A DNA stretch of 12,048 nt, taken from NCBI GenBank assembly GCA_018894445.1, contig JAHIPJ010000120.1, positions 1 through 12,048 of the forward strand, read 5' to 3'. Within the stretch, counting starts at the first letter, position 1. Every line of letters begins with the position of its first letter. The position numbers were made by a program, and so were the translations under genes. The notes below the pieces were generated by a model. The model was given only the letters and a program-made list of their open reading frames with translations, was not told the DNA's origin and made no database searches. This DNA is from Actinomycetota bacterium (GTDB taxonomy: Bacteria; Actinomycetota; Humimicrobiia; Humimicrobiales; Humimicrobiaceae). This document shows positions 1 to 5,888 of the stretch, in pieces.

Positions 1-1132
1 AAAGTTTTTGGTAATATGAGATGGCGTCGTTATCCAGATTCAGATTGGTGAGAGCTCTGCCTAAATAATAAAGGCTATCGTCAGCAACAGAACCTGATGG
101 AGACTTTTCATAAGATAAGGACAGATAATATTTGGATTGGCTGTAGTCACGCAGATTAAAGTAACACATACCTTTTTTAAATAATGTCTTACTGTAAAGC
201 TCCTGGGATAAACTATTTAAATAATCTCCCTGCAGTATCCTATTAAATTCATCCAGGGCGCTGTAATAGTGGTAAATGCTGAAGAAAATCTCTCCTCTAT
301 GGTAAATCTGATTTGCTGTGGGAACGAATGGCTCAATTGAACTATCCTCTGCAGGTAGTCTGATTAAATTCTCCCACACAGTTTCTGAATGTTCATTTAA
401 GGGGTAATTCAGCCATATTTCTTTATAATTTCCAAAAGCCAGATCTTTTTTCCCGTTCATTTCCTGGCAAATGGCTAACTGGAATAAACAGTAGGGTACA
501 TATGAGGAATGTGGGAAAGTAGTAATAAAATATTCATACTTATCTTCAGCAGTTATATAATCTTCCCTGATGTAGAACATATCTGCGTATTCCTGATTGG
601 CTGTTTCTGCCCATATACTGTCCGGGTAATTTTTTATTAATTTTAAATAATATTCCTCAGCCTGGTCATATTTTTCCTGGTAAAAGAGGCTTTTTGCCAT
701 GTAATAAAAAATATGGTCCTGGAGTATAAGGTAGCTGTCTTTGACTTTATTTAAATAATATTCGGCAATAAGGTAAGATCCATCCTTAAAATATTCCATT
801 GCCTGAATAAAATATAACCTTAATTCTGCAATATCGGCAGTTTCGGTGCTGGTATTACTGCTGGTTTTAATTTTCTGGCTATCTGAACCGATTATTTCCT
901 GATCGGAAACATTTTCTAGATCTTCGCTATCATCTTCAATATCGCTTATGCTCTGCTCATTAACGGTCCCGGTATCTTCAATTTCAGAATCTGTATTATT
1001 AGTTTTTTCTCCAAATTTTTTTCCGAATATTTCTATATCAAGTTTGCTGCACGCCTGGGTAGTAAAGATTATTAAGAAAACAAGGACTACTGATACCAGA
1101 AAAATAAAAATTTTTATAATTTTACTGTTCAT
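1..1132 (-). CDS. Exported TPR-rich protein, probable soluble lytic transglycosylase N-terminus (partial)
   Basis: This is an open frame of 377 codons that runs off the left edge, so the C-terminus is missing. Residues 1-27 are a hydrophobic export segment (K4, K7, then about 18 apolar residues) ending in TTQAC. Cys28 could be lipidated, but the lipobox is poor, so an uncleaved anchor is also possible. Residues 40-100 form an acidic, Ser/Thr/Asn-rich linker. From about 104 onward there are repeated helical hairpins of TPR type with Tyr-rich helices, for example around 119-170, 185-207 and 222-244, including the motif IWLNYP followed by a second block at 276-377. This superhelical arrangement matches the non-catalytic arm of Slt70-like murein lytic transglycosylases, whose catalytic domain would lie beyond the edge. 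A BamD/YbgF-like TPR lipoprotein is the alternative. The ATG at 1130-1132 is the first in frame. No good Shine-Dalgarno is visible. Confidence 0.6.
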   Translation of the reverse strand, partial: MNSKIIKIFIFLVSVVLVFLIIFTTQACSKLDIEIFGKKFGEKTNNTDSEIEDTGTVNEQSISDIEDDSEDLENVSDQEIIGSDSQKIKTSSNTSTETADIAELRLYFIQAMEYFKDGSYLIAEYYLNKVKDSYLILQDHIFYYMAKSLFYQEKYDQAEEYYLKLIKNYPDSIWAETANQEYADMFYIREDYITAEDKYEYFITTFPHSSYVPYCLFQLAICQEMNGKKDLAFGNYKEIWLNYPLNEHSETVWENLIRLPAEDSSIEPFVPTANQIYHRGEIFFSIYHYYSALDEFNRILQGDYLNSLSQELYSKTLFKKGMCYFNLRDYSQSKYYLSLSYEKSPSGSVADDSLYYLGRALTNLNLDNDAISYYQKL

Positions 1133-1164
1133 CAAGTAAAGATTATAGCTGAAAAACTAAAAAG

Positions 1165-1193
1165 ATTTTACTCTACAATAGTCTTATTGTAAA
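1165..1193 (-). promoter_or_regulatory. Candidate promoter with embedded inverted repeat for the TPR/transglycosylase gene
   Basis: On the minus strand TTTACA (1193-1188) is separated by 17 bp from TAAAAT (1170-1165), each 5/6 to the sigma-70 consensus. The spacer holds a perfect inverted repeat with 7-bp arms and a 4-bp centre, TACAATAAGACTATTGTA (1174-1191), which looks like an operator. Transcription would start near 1158, about 25 nt before the ATG at 1132. A second TATAAT at 1147-1142 is too close to the start codon unless the mRNA is nearly leaderless. Confidence 0.4.
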
Positions 1194-1215
1194 TTAAATC
1201 AATATTTGAACATAA

Positions 1216-1387
1216 ACAAATCTTAAAGAAGATATAACTTATGAATTGGTAGGATTGTTTTTGGTTTCTACTAATGTATTAAAAGAATTATGTAGAAAAG
1301 GAGATATTTAAACTGAAAGGTAAAGGAAAAAGGGATATTCATTATACTCTTAGTAAGCCAAAAATGAGCCAAAAATTAACGAAATGA
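1216..1387 (+). pseudogene. Decayed C-terminal winged-helix fragment (RecG/AlbA- or Fic-like regulator)
   Basis: Two adjacent frames together read as the C-terminal end of a winged-helix protein. Frame one (1216-1311) gives LVGLFLVSTNVLKELCRKGDI then TAA. A one-base shift continues as FKLKGKGKRDIHYTL and ends at TGA 1385-1387. The pattern 'helix, recognition helix with LKEL..KG, then a GKG.R..YTL wing' is common at the C-terminus of AlbA_2/RecG-like ATP-binding proteins and Fic-type proteins that sit between hsdM and hsdS in type I restriction loci. No start codon or N-terminal domain is present and a frame change interrupts it, so it is a remnant. The family assignment is by pattern only. 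The next fragment is an HsdS stump, which supports the restriction-locus origin. Confidence 0.5.
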
Positions 1388-1409
1388 GCCAAAAATGAGC
1401 CAAAAAAAA
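1356..1409 (+). repeat. Short 11-bp tandem repeats (AGCCAAAAATG)
   Basis: The unit AGCCAAAAATG or a close variant starts at 1356, 1367, 1387 and 1398. It forms two head-to-tail pairs with an 11-bp period, separated by AACGAA-type sequence. The repeats span the end of the winged-helix remnant and the start of the HsdS stump. They create two overlapping ATGA stop/start junctions (1384-1387 and 1395-1398). Confidence 0.6.
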
Positions 1410-1526
1410 GAAAAGATAATAGAATATTCAATTCCTAAAGATTGGGAATGGGTTAGGTTGGAAGAAATCTGTGAAATACTTATGGGTCAATCTCCACCTG
1501 GTCATAAAAACTACAGGGATATTTAA
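1395..1526 (+). pseudogene. hsdS: Type I restriction specificity subunit stump (HsdS N-terminus)
   Basis: A 43-codon frame starts at ATG 1395 and reads IPKDWEWVRLEEICEILMGQSPPG before stopping at TAA 1524. The phrase 'IP..W.W..L.EI......G.SPPG' is the hallmark opening of the first target-recognition domain of HsdS. HsdS normally runs about 380-450 residues with two recognition domains and conserved spacer helices. Here everything after the first roughly 40 residues is gone and antitoxin sequence follows within 40 bp. It therefore cannot specify a methyltransferase target and is a broken relic of a type I restriction-modification locus. No hsdM or hsdR is present in the window. Confidence 0.7.
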
Positions 1527-1562
1527 GACAAATCAAGAAATTAGGTGTGGTTTTTTCAAAAA

Positions 1563-1847
1563 TTAGCTGGCTTTTGGAATAAATCTTATATCCAGTTTAG
1601 TATTTAAAACATCTGCAATTTTTTCTAATAATCTTAATGATGGATAAAAACTTCCACTTTCAATTCTTGCTATGTTTGATTGTTTTGTTTTAAGTAGATC
1701 CGCCAATTGTTTCTGTGTTAGATTATTTTTTCTTCTTAATTCAATTAGCTGCCCCTTTATTTTATATTCCAGCTCCAGTTTGTCGTATTCTTCTTTAATC
1801 TTTGGATTTTCTTTAAACATTTCTTTTTTAAATTCTTTTAAATCCAT
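1563..1847 (-). CDS. HigA-like XRE-family antitoxin
   Basis: A 94-residue DNA-binding protein. Residues 1-32 are a charged helical segment (NPKIKEEYDKLELEY) typical of antitoxins paired with Gp49/HigB toxins. Residues 33-82 are a Cro/C1-type helix-turn-helix, with LTQKQLADLL as helices 2-3 and the recognition stretch TKQSNIARIESG (54-65). A short beta-like tail, LDIRFIP, closes the protein. Family members bind the toxin and repress their own promoter. The ATG at 1847 follows GGAGAG in the toxin's last codons, with 7 bp between the toxin stop and this start, so the two are one operon. The reading frame is intact although the toxin upstream is broken, so it may survive as a lone repressor or as protection against a related toxin elsewhere. 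Partner identity is inferred from context. Confidence 0.8.
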   Translation of the reverse strand: MDLKEFKKEMFKENPKIKEEYDKLELEYKIKGQLIELRRKNNLTQKQLADLLKTKQSNIARIESGSFYPSLRLLEKIADVLNTKLDIRFIPKAS

Positions 1848-1854
1848 TTTTAAA

Positions 1855-2092
1855 TCACTCTCCTTTCCTTTTTAGGTAATCTATCATTCTATTTTTTGCT
1901 GTATCTAATTCCTTTTTCTGTATCTTTGGTGTTTTCTTTTTAAATGCGTGCAGTAAGACAAATACATTTTTAATATACAAAAAGTAAATTACTCTAAAAT
2001 TATTAGAGCTAAACTTTATCCTTAACTCCCATAAATACTTATAGTCATCACCTTTTATTATTTTTAGTTTTATAAAATTCTACTATCCACAT
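1855..2092 (-). pseudogene. Internally deleted RelE/HigB-type (Gp49-like) toxin
   Basis: ATG at 2092 begins MWIVEFYKTKNNK, a typical start for Gp49-like/HigB toxins, but the frame stops at TGA 2050-2048. From 2052 to the stop at 1857-1855 a different frame encodes the canonical C-terminal half: GDDYKYLWELRIKF, FRVIYFLY, then VLLHAFKKKTPKIQKKELD and a Lys-rich last helix ending in KGE. Intact members are about 110-120 residues. Here 13 N-terminal and about 65 C-terminal residues remain, so roughly 30-45 codons of the middle are missing and the ends are out of frame. The mRNA-cleaving fold should not form. The C-terminal frame could be read upstream only to TAG near 2082-2080, with no ATG start. 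The promoter and Shine-Dalgarno for the antitoxin downstream remain. Confidence 0.75.
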
Positions 2093-2102
2093 ATTGTTTT
2101 AA

Positions 2103-2131
2103 ACAATAACATACATGTTATTATTTATCAA
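2103..2131 (-). promoter_or_regulatory. Promoter/operator of the toxin-antitoxin remnant
   Basis: On the minus strand TTGATA (2131-2126) and TATTGT (2108-2103) are spaced by 17 bp. Between and overlapping them is a hairpin-like inverted repeat AATAACA-TACA-TGTTATT (2105-2122). A palindrome sitting on the promoter directly upstream of an XRE antitoxin operon is the expected self-repression operator. The elements are visible; binding by the antitoxin is inferred. Confidence 0.45.
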
Positions 2132-2186
2132 ATGTTATTTATTATTAACTGAAATTATTGAAAAGCAGGACCTAAATCTAAATTTT

Positions 2187-2219
2187 GGGATTATTTATCT
2201 TAAATCCCTGGGTTTTTTT
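2187..2219 (+). terminator. Terminator-like hairpin near the end of the nad operon
   Basis: GGGATT (2187-2192) pairs with AATCCC (2203-2208) around a 10-nt loop, followed after TGGG by seven T residues (2213-2219). The T tract makes it a plus-strand terminator. On the minus strand, where nadC ends at 2235, the hairpin is preceded by A residues and followed by AAAATTT, which is not canonical. It may act in both directions or block antisense transcription into nadC. Confidence 0.4.
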
Positions 2220-2234
2220 GTAAGTTTTTAACCT

Positions 2235-3107
2235 TTAAAGATTTTCTTCAAATTCCATGGAAAAATCAATGGCTGGTGCTGAATGGGTAATCAATCCCAC
2301 CGATATTATATCAACACCTGTTTTGCATATCTCTTCAAGATTTTCCAGATTAATGTTTCCTGAAGCCTCTACCGAGCAGGAGCTGCCCCTCTTTTCCCTT
2401 ATGATTTTAACTGCCCTTCCCATCTGGTCAGTATCCATATTGTCAAGCATTATGATATCTGCTCTGCTGGTTATTGCTTCATCAAGCTGGTTAAAATCTT
2501 TGATTTCTACTTCGATTTTTAGAGTATGGGGGATACTAGCCCTAATACTTTCTATAGCCTTTGAAACCCCGCCTGCAGCAGCTATATGATTGTCTTTGAT
2601 AAGTATCCCGTCAAAAAGGCCAAAACGGTGGTTATAACCACCGCCGCAGAGTACGGCATATTTTTCAATTTTTCTTAAACCCGGCTTTGTTTTCCTGGTA
2701 TCTACAATTTTAATCTTATAGGGCTTTGCAATTTTTACAAATTTACTTGTAAGAGTGGCTATTCCCGACATATGCTGGATGAAATTAAGACAGATTCGCT
2801 CAGCCTTTAAAATTGACAGGGTTGATCCGGTAATATTGCAGACTCTATCCATATATTCCAGTCTATCTCCGTCATTTTTCAATTTGTCAATTTTTATGCT
2901 TCTGTCGATTTCTTCCAGCACAAAGCCTGCCACATCCAGGCCGCTTAATATGGCGCCACCGGCTTCCTTGAACATAATATAGGAAAATGAATTTTTATTC
3001 GGTGGGATTAAATATTTAGAAGTTATATCTCCAAAACCGTCCATATCTTCGGAAATAGCTCCTCTTATAATATCTATTACTTCATTTTTTAAAATCTTAT
3101 TTTCCAT
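2235..3107 (-). CDS. nadC: Nicotinate-nucleotide diphosphorylase (quinolinate phosphoribosyltransferase)
   Basis: Converts quinolinate and PRPP to nicotinate mononucleotide, CO2 and pyrophosphate, the third step of aspartate-derived NAD synthesis; cytosolic. At 290 residues it has the family length. The N-terminal open-sandwich domain includes GDITS at 26-30. The barrel carries the substrate-binding signature TRKTKPGLR (137-145), with R138 and K141, then HRFGLFDGILIKDNH (160-174) with K171, then EVEIK (199-203), IIMLDN (218-223), EASGNI (247-252) and SVGLITHS (269-276). All expected anionic-substrate residues appear present. The ATG at 3107 lies 17 bp after the nadB stop, so it is the last gene of the nadA-nadB-nadC operon. 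Confidence 0.97.
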   Translation of the reverse strand: MENKILKNEVIDIIRGAISEDMDGFGDITSKYLIPPNKNSFSYIMFKEAGGAILSGLDVAGFVLEEIDRSIKIDKLKNDGDRLEYMDRVCNITGSTLSILKAERICLNFIQHMSGIATLTSKFVKIAKPYKIKIVDTRKTKPGLRKIEKYAVLCGGGYNHRFGLFDGILIKDNHIAAAGGVSKAIESIRASIPHTLKIEVEIKDFNQLDEAITSRADIIMLDNMDTDQMGRAVKIIREKRGSSCSVEASGNINLENLEEICKTGVDIISVGLITHSAPAIDFSMEFEENL

Positions 3108-3124
3108 ATTTTGTCCTGTTACTT

Positions 3125-4783
3125 TTAAACATCTTTAAAATATACTTTATTCTGTTTTAGTATTATATGTTTTTTCCAGTTTTTGTCATCTTTATACGGG
3201 AAATCATTTCTCTGGTGTGTCCCTCTGCTTTCTTCCCTTAAGCTTGCCGCTTTTATTATAAGGCTGGCTACAGTGAGCATATTGGCAAACTCAAGTATGT
3301 TTTTATCTTTTTTATTATAAAGACGCCTGCTATTTATGTGAAAGTCTACAAATTCTCCTGCTTCTTTCAGGCTCTGCGCATCCCGCAGTATACCGACCTT
3401 TTTAGTCATAATATTTCTCAAATCTGAAATAAAAGTTTTTATATCCAGCTTATTATCATTGAATTTACCAGCTTTGCTTTTTTTTATTTTAGCTTCATCT
3501 AAAAGCTTATTTATACATTCAATTGCTTTATTTTCATCCTCCGGGTTTTTTTGCTCCAGTTTTTTTCCTATGTCTTTATATATTTTCCAGCCATATACCA
3601 GACCTTCCATAAGAGAATTGCTTGCCAGTCTATTTGCGCCATGCGCTCCTGTTGAAGCAGCCTCACCGCAGCAGTACAGGCCTTCTATATTTGTCTTTCC
3701 CTTGTAGTCAGTTTTAATTCCACCGTTTAAGTAATGCTCGGCTGGAGATACCTTGATTAAATCTTTTTTTAAGTCCAGGCCATTTTCCCTTAGTTTTGAG
3801 ATTATGTTGGGAAAGCGTATTTTGAGGTGACTTTCAGGAATATGTGTAGCATCAAGATAAACATAATTAGGACCGCTCTTATCCATTACTCTTATCATTT
3901 CCTTTACCACTATATCTCTTGGAGCCAGTTCCGCTCTTGGGTGCCTGCCGACCATAAATCTGTTTCCATGACAGTCCCTGAGGTAAGCGCCTTCTCCTCT
4001 CAGGGCTTCACTTATCAAAAATAGTTTTGAGTCTTTTGTTTTAAATACTGTGGGGTGGAACTGGACAAATTCTATATCCATAATAGAGGTTCCTGCCCTG
4101 TATGCCATGGCAATACCATCTCCGGTTGATATTGGAGGGTTTGTGGAAAGATCATAAATCTGACCAATCCCACCGCTTGCAATTACAATATTGTAAGCAG
4201 GGTGTATTTCAATCTTGCCGGTTTTTATATCCATACCTATAATACCCACACAATTGTTTTTATAAACTAATATATCCAGAACAAAATATTCAGGAAAGAA
4301 ATTTATCTGTTTTAAGCCCTTTGAGTGAGAAACTAATTTTTTCTCAAGCTCTTCTCCGGTAGCATCTCCTCCGGCATGAAGAATCCTGGGATAGCTGTGT
4401 CCTCCTTCAGTGGTCAGGCTTATCTCTCCTTCAGAAATGTCAAAATTTGTACCGATTTCTATTAAATCCTCTATCATTTTTGGTGCAGTTTTCACAAGTA
4501 TTTCCACTGCCTTCCTGTCACAGAGGCCCCGACCGGCGGTTATGGTATCTTCATAATGGTTTTTCCAGAAATCGGGTTTTTTAATTGCTGCGGCAATACC
4601 ACCCTGGGCATACCAGGTTGTTGAATCAGAAAGAGAACTTTTCGTAAGCACTTTTATATTATTATTTTTTGCCAGTCTCATTGCAGTAGAGAGACCTGCA
4701 ATTCCACTGCCAATAACAATACAGTCGCAGTATTTGTGAATTTTCTGGCAAAATGATGGACTTATTAAATATTCTGGTAACAT
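3125..4783 (-). CDS. nadB: L-aspartate oxidase
   Basis: FAD enzyme that oxidises L-aspartate to iminoaspartate, which is passed to NadA; in anaerobes fumarate can replace oxygen as electron acceptor. The 552 residues are slightly longer than the usual 510-540. The N-terminal Rossmann motif GSGIAGLS is at 25-32 and the flavin loop TTWYAQGGIAAA at 55-66. Residues corresponding to the Escherichia coli active-site set are all present: H243 in EFVQFHPT, R289 in APRDIV, H350 in AEHYLNGGI and R385 in HGANRLASNS. The C-terminal helical domain ends with SRGTHQRNDFPYKDD. The ATG at 4783 lies 3 bp beyond the nadA stop, implying coupled translation. A fumarase pair is encoded nearby, but no direct link is shown. 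Confidence 0.97.
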   Translation of the reverse strand: MLPEYLISPSFCQKIHKYCDCIVIGSGIAGLSTAMRLAKNNNIKVLTKSSLSDSTTWYAQGGIAAAIKKPDFWKNHYEDTITAGRGLCDRKAVEILVKTAPKMIEDLIEIGTNFDISEGEISLTTEGGHSYPRILHAGGDATGEELEKKLVSHSKGLKQINFFPEYFVLDILVYKNNCVGIIGMDIKTGKIEIHPAYNIVIASGGIGQIYDLSTNPPISTGDGIAMAYRAGTSIMDIEFVQFHPTVFKTKDSKLFLISEALRGEGAYLRDCHGNRFMVGRHPRAELAPRDIVVKEMIRVMDKSGPNYVYLDATHIPESHLKIRFPNIISKLRENGLDLKKDLIKVSPAEHYLNGGIKTDYKGKTNIEGLYCCGEAASTGAHGANRLASNSLMEGLVYGWKIYKDIGKKLEQKNPEDENKAIECINKLLDEAKIKKSKAGKFNDNKLDIKTFISDLRNIMTKKVGILRDAQSLKEAGEFVDFHINSRRLYNKKDKNILEFANMLTVASLIIKAASLREESRGTHQRNDFPYKDDKNWKKHIILKQNKVYFKDV

Positions 4784-4786
4784 AAT

Positions 4787-5701
4787 TTATTTTATGGCTA
4801 TCATCCTGTCAATAGCCGATATAGCTTTTTGAATGATTTCTTCCGGTACTTTTATTTCATATCTCTCATCTTCCAGTGACCAGAGAACCTTTTCAAGGTT
4901 TATAAGCTTCATATTGGGGCATATGGCTTTGCTGGTGGCGGGATAGAAAGTCTTATCCGGATTCTCTTTTTTTAGTCTATGCAATATTCCAATCTCTGTT
5001 CCGATTATAAATTTCTTTTTTTCACTGTTTTTTATATATTTTAACATCCCTCCGGTAGAAGCCACTTTATCAGCAATACTTATTACATCCGGTGTGCATT
5101 CCGGATGTACTATAACTGCAGCATCCAGGTGCTCTTTTTTAAGCTGAATGATTTCTTTAAAATTAATCATAACGTGGGTAGGACAATATCCATTCCATAA
5201 TATAAGTTTTCTGCCTGTCTGACTCTGAACGTAACTTCCCAGGTACTTATCCGGTATGAATATTATTTCTTTGTTTTTAGGAATGGATTTTATTACATTT
5301 ATCGCATTTGAAGAGGTACAGCAGATATCACTTAAAGCTTTAACTTCAGCAGTGGTATTTACATAACACACTACAACAGCATCAGGGTGTTCATTTCTTA
5401 GCTTCTTAAGCTGAGTTGCGCTAATCATATCAGCCATCGGGCAGCCGCTGTTTTTATCAGGGAGCAAAACTTTTTTAGCGGGAGACAATATTTTGGCAGT
5501 TTCGGCCATAAAATGTACTCCGCAAAATACTATAATCTTGTCTCCTGCTTTTGATGCCTCTATGCTTAACTCGAGAGAATCTCCCACAAAATCCGCAATA
5601 TCCTGTACTTCGCCAATTTGATAATTGTGAGCCAATATAATGGCGTTCTTTTTTGTTTTTAGTTTGATAATATTATCAAAAAGCTCCAGATTTATATTCA
5701 T
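4787..5701 (-). CDS. nadA: Quinolinate synthase (4Fe-4S)
   Basis: Condenses iminoaspartate with dihydroxyacetone phosphate to quinolinate. 304 residues, the compact form seen in Thermotoga and archaea rather than the longer enterobacterial type. The three cluster ligands are recognisable: C60 in IVFCGVHFMAE, C173 in NGYCPTH and C261 in AICPNMKL. Further conserved elements are AHNYQ (24-28), DFVGDSLELS (37-46), CYVNTTAEVKA (112-122), HPECTPDV (199-206) and GTEIGILHRL (234-243). The enzyme is oxygen-sensitive, in line with an anaerobic host. The ATG at 5701 is preceded by AGAGGA on the minus strand. It is the first gene of the nad operon and faces away from topA across a 187-bp intergenic region. 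Confidence 0.97.
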   Translation of the reverse strand: MNINLELFDNIIKLKTKKNAIILAHNYQIGEVQDIADFVGDSLELSIEASKAGDKIIVFCGVHFMAETAKILSPAKKVLLPDKNSGCPMADMISATQLKKLRNEHPDAVVVCYVNTTAEVKALSDICCTSSNAINVIKSIPKNKEIIFIPDKYLGSYVQSQTGRKLILWNGYCPTHVMINFKEIIQLKKEHLDAAVIVHPECTPDVISIADKVASTGGMLKYIKNSEKKKFIIGTEIGILHRLKKENPDKTFYPATSKAICPNMKLINLEKVLWSLEDERYEIKVPEEIIQKAISAIDRMIAIK

Positions 5702-5733
5702 ATTTTTTTCCTCTTATACAATAGGAACGCTTT

Positions 5734-5751
5734 TGTTATTTTAAAACAACA
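5734..5751 (-). promoter_or_regulatory. Candidate operator palindrome upstream of nadABC
   Basis: TGTTATTTT followed by AAAACAACA (plus strand) is an 18-bp inverted repeat with one mismatched pair, lying 33-50 bp upstream of the nadA start. A minus-strand TATAAT-like -10 (ATTATA on plus, 5777-5782) lies upstream of it, so the palindrome would fall in the early transcribed region, where a repressor could act. NAD genes are often controlled by NiaR, NrtR or NadQ, but I cannot match this site to any of them. The AT-rich composition makes chance palindromes likely. Confidence 0.3.
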
Positions 5752-5830
5752 TTTATAAAATTAAAATAAGCACTTTATTATATCAGATTGAAAGATTTAT
5801 TTATTTTTCTTTTAATGTTATTATTTCAAA

Positions 5831-5880
5831 TTCAGATACATTTAATTGAAATTTAAAATACCTTTGTAATTTTAGTGGGG
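5831..5880 (+). promoter_or_regulatory. Candidate topA promoter and ribosome binding site
   Basis: TTCAGA (5831-5836), a 17-bp spacer and TAAAAT (5854-5859) form a plausible promoter with a start near 5866. GTGGGGA (5875-5881) is a Shine-Dalgarno about 7 nt before the TTG start at 5889, and it helps fix this unusual start codon. The remainder of the 5702-5888 intergenic region is AT-rich and holds the divergent nad leader. Confidence 0.35.
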
Positions 5881-5888
5881 ATAATTTC

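Noticed and set aside
948..1139. Plus-strand 63-residue frame
   Set aside because: It lies opposite the N-terminal coding part of the TPR protein, has no ribosome site and resembles no known protein. The minus-strand frame shows clear domain structure.
1356..1409. CRISPR-like array from the repeated AGCCAAAAATG units
   Set aside because: The units are 11 bp, directly adjacent and without spacers, and they encode a short Lys/Gln/Ser-rich junction. This is a simple tandem repeat.
5702..5888. Possible riboswitch in the nadA leader or topA upstream region
   Set aside because: The region is short and very AT-rich, with no conserved GC-containing stems. Only a simple palindrome and promoter-like boxes are visible.
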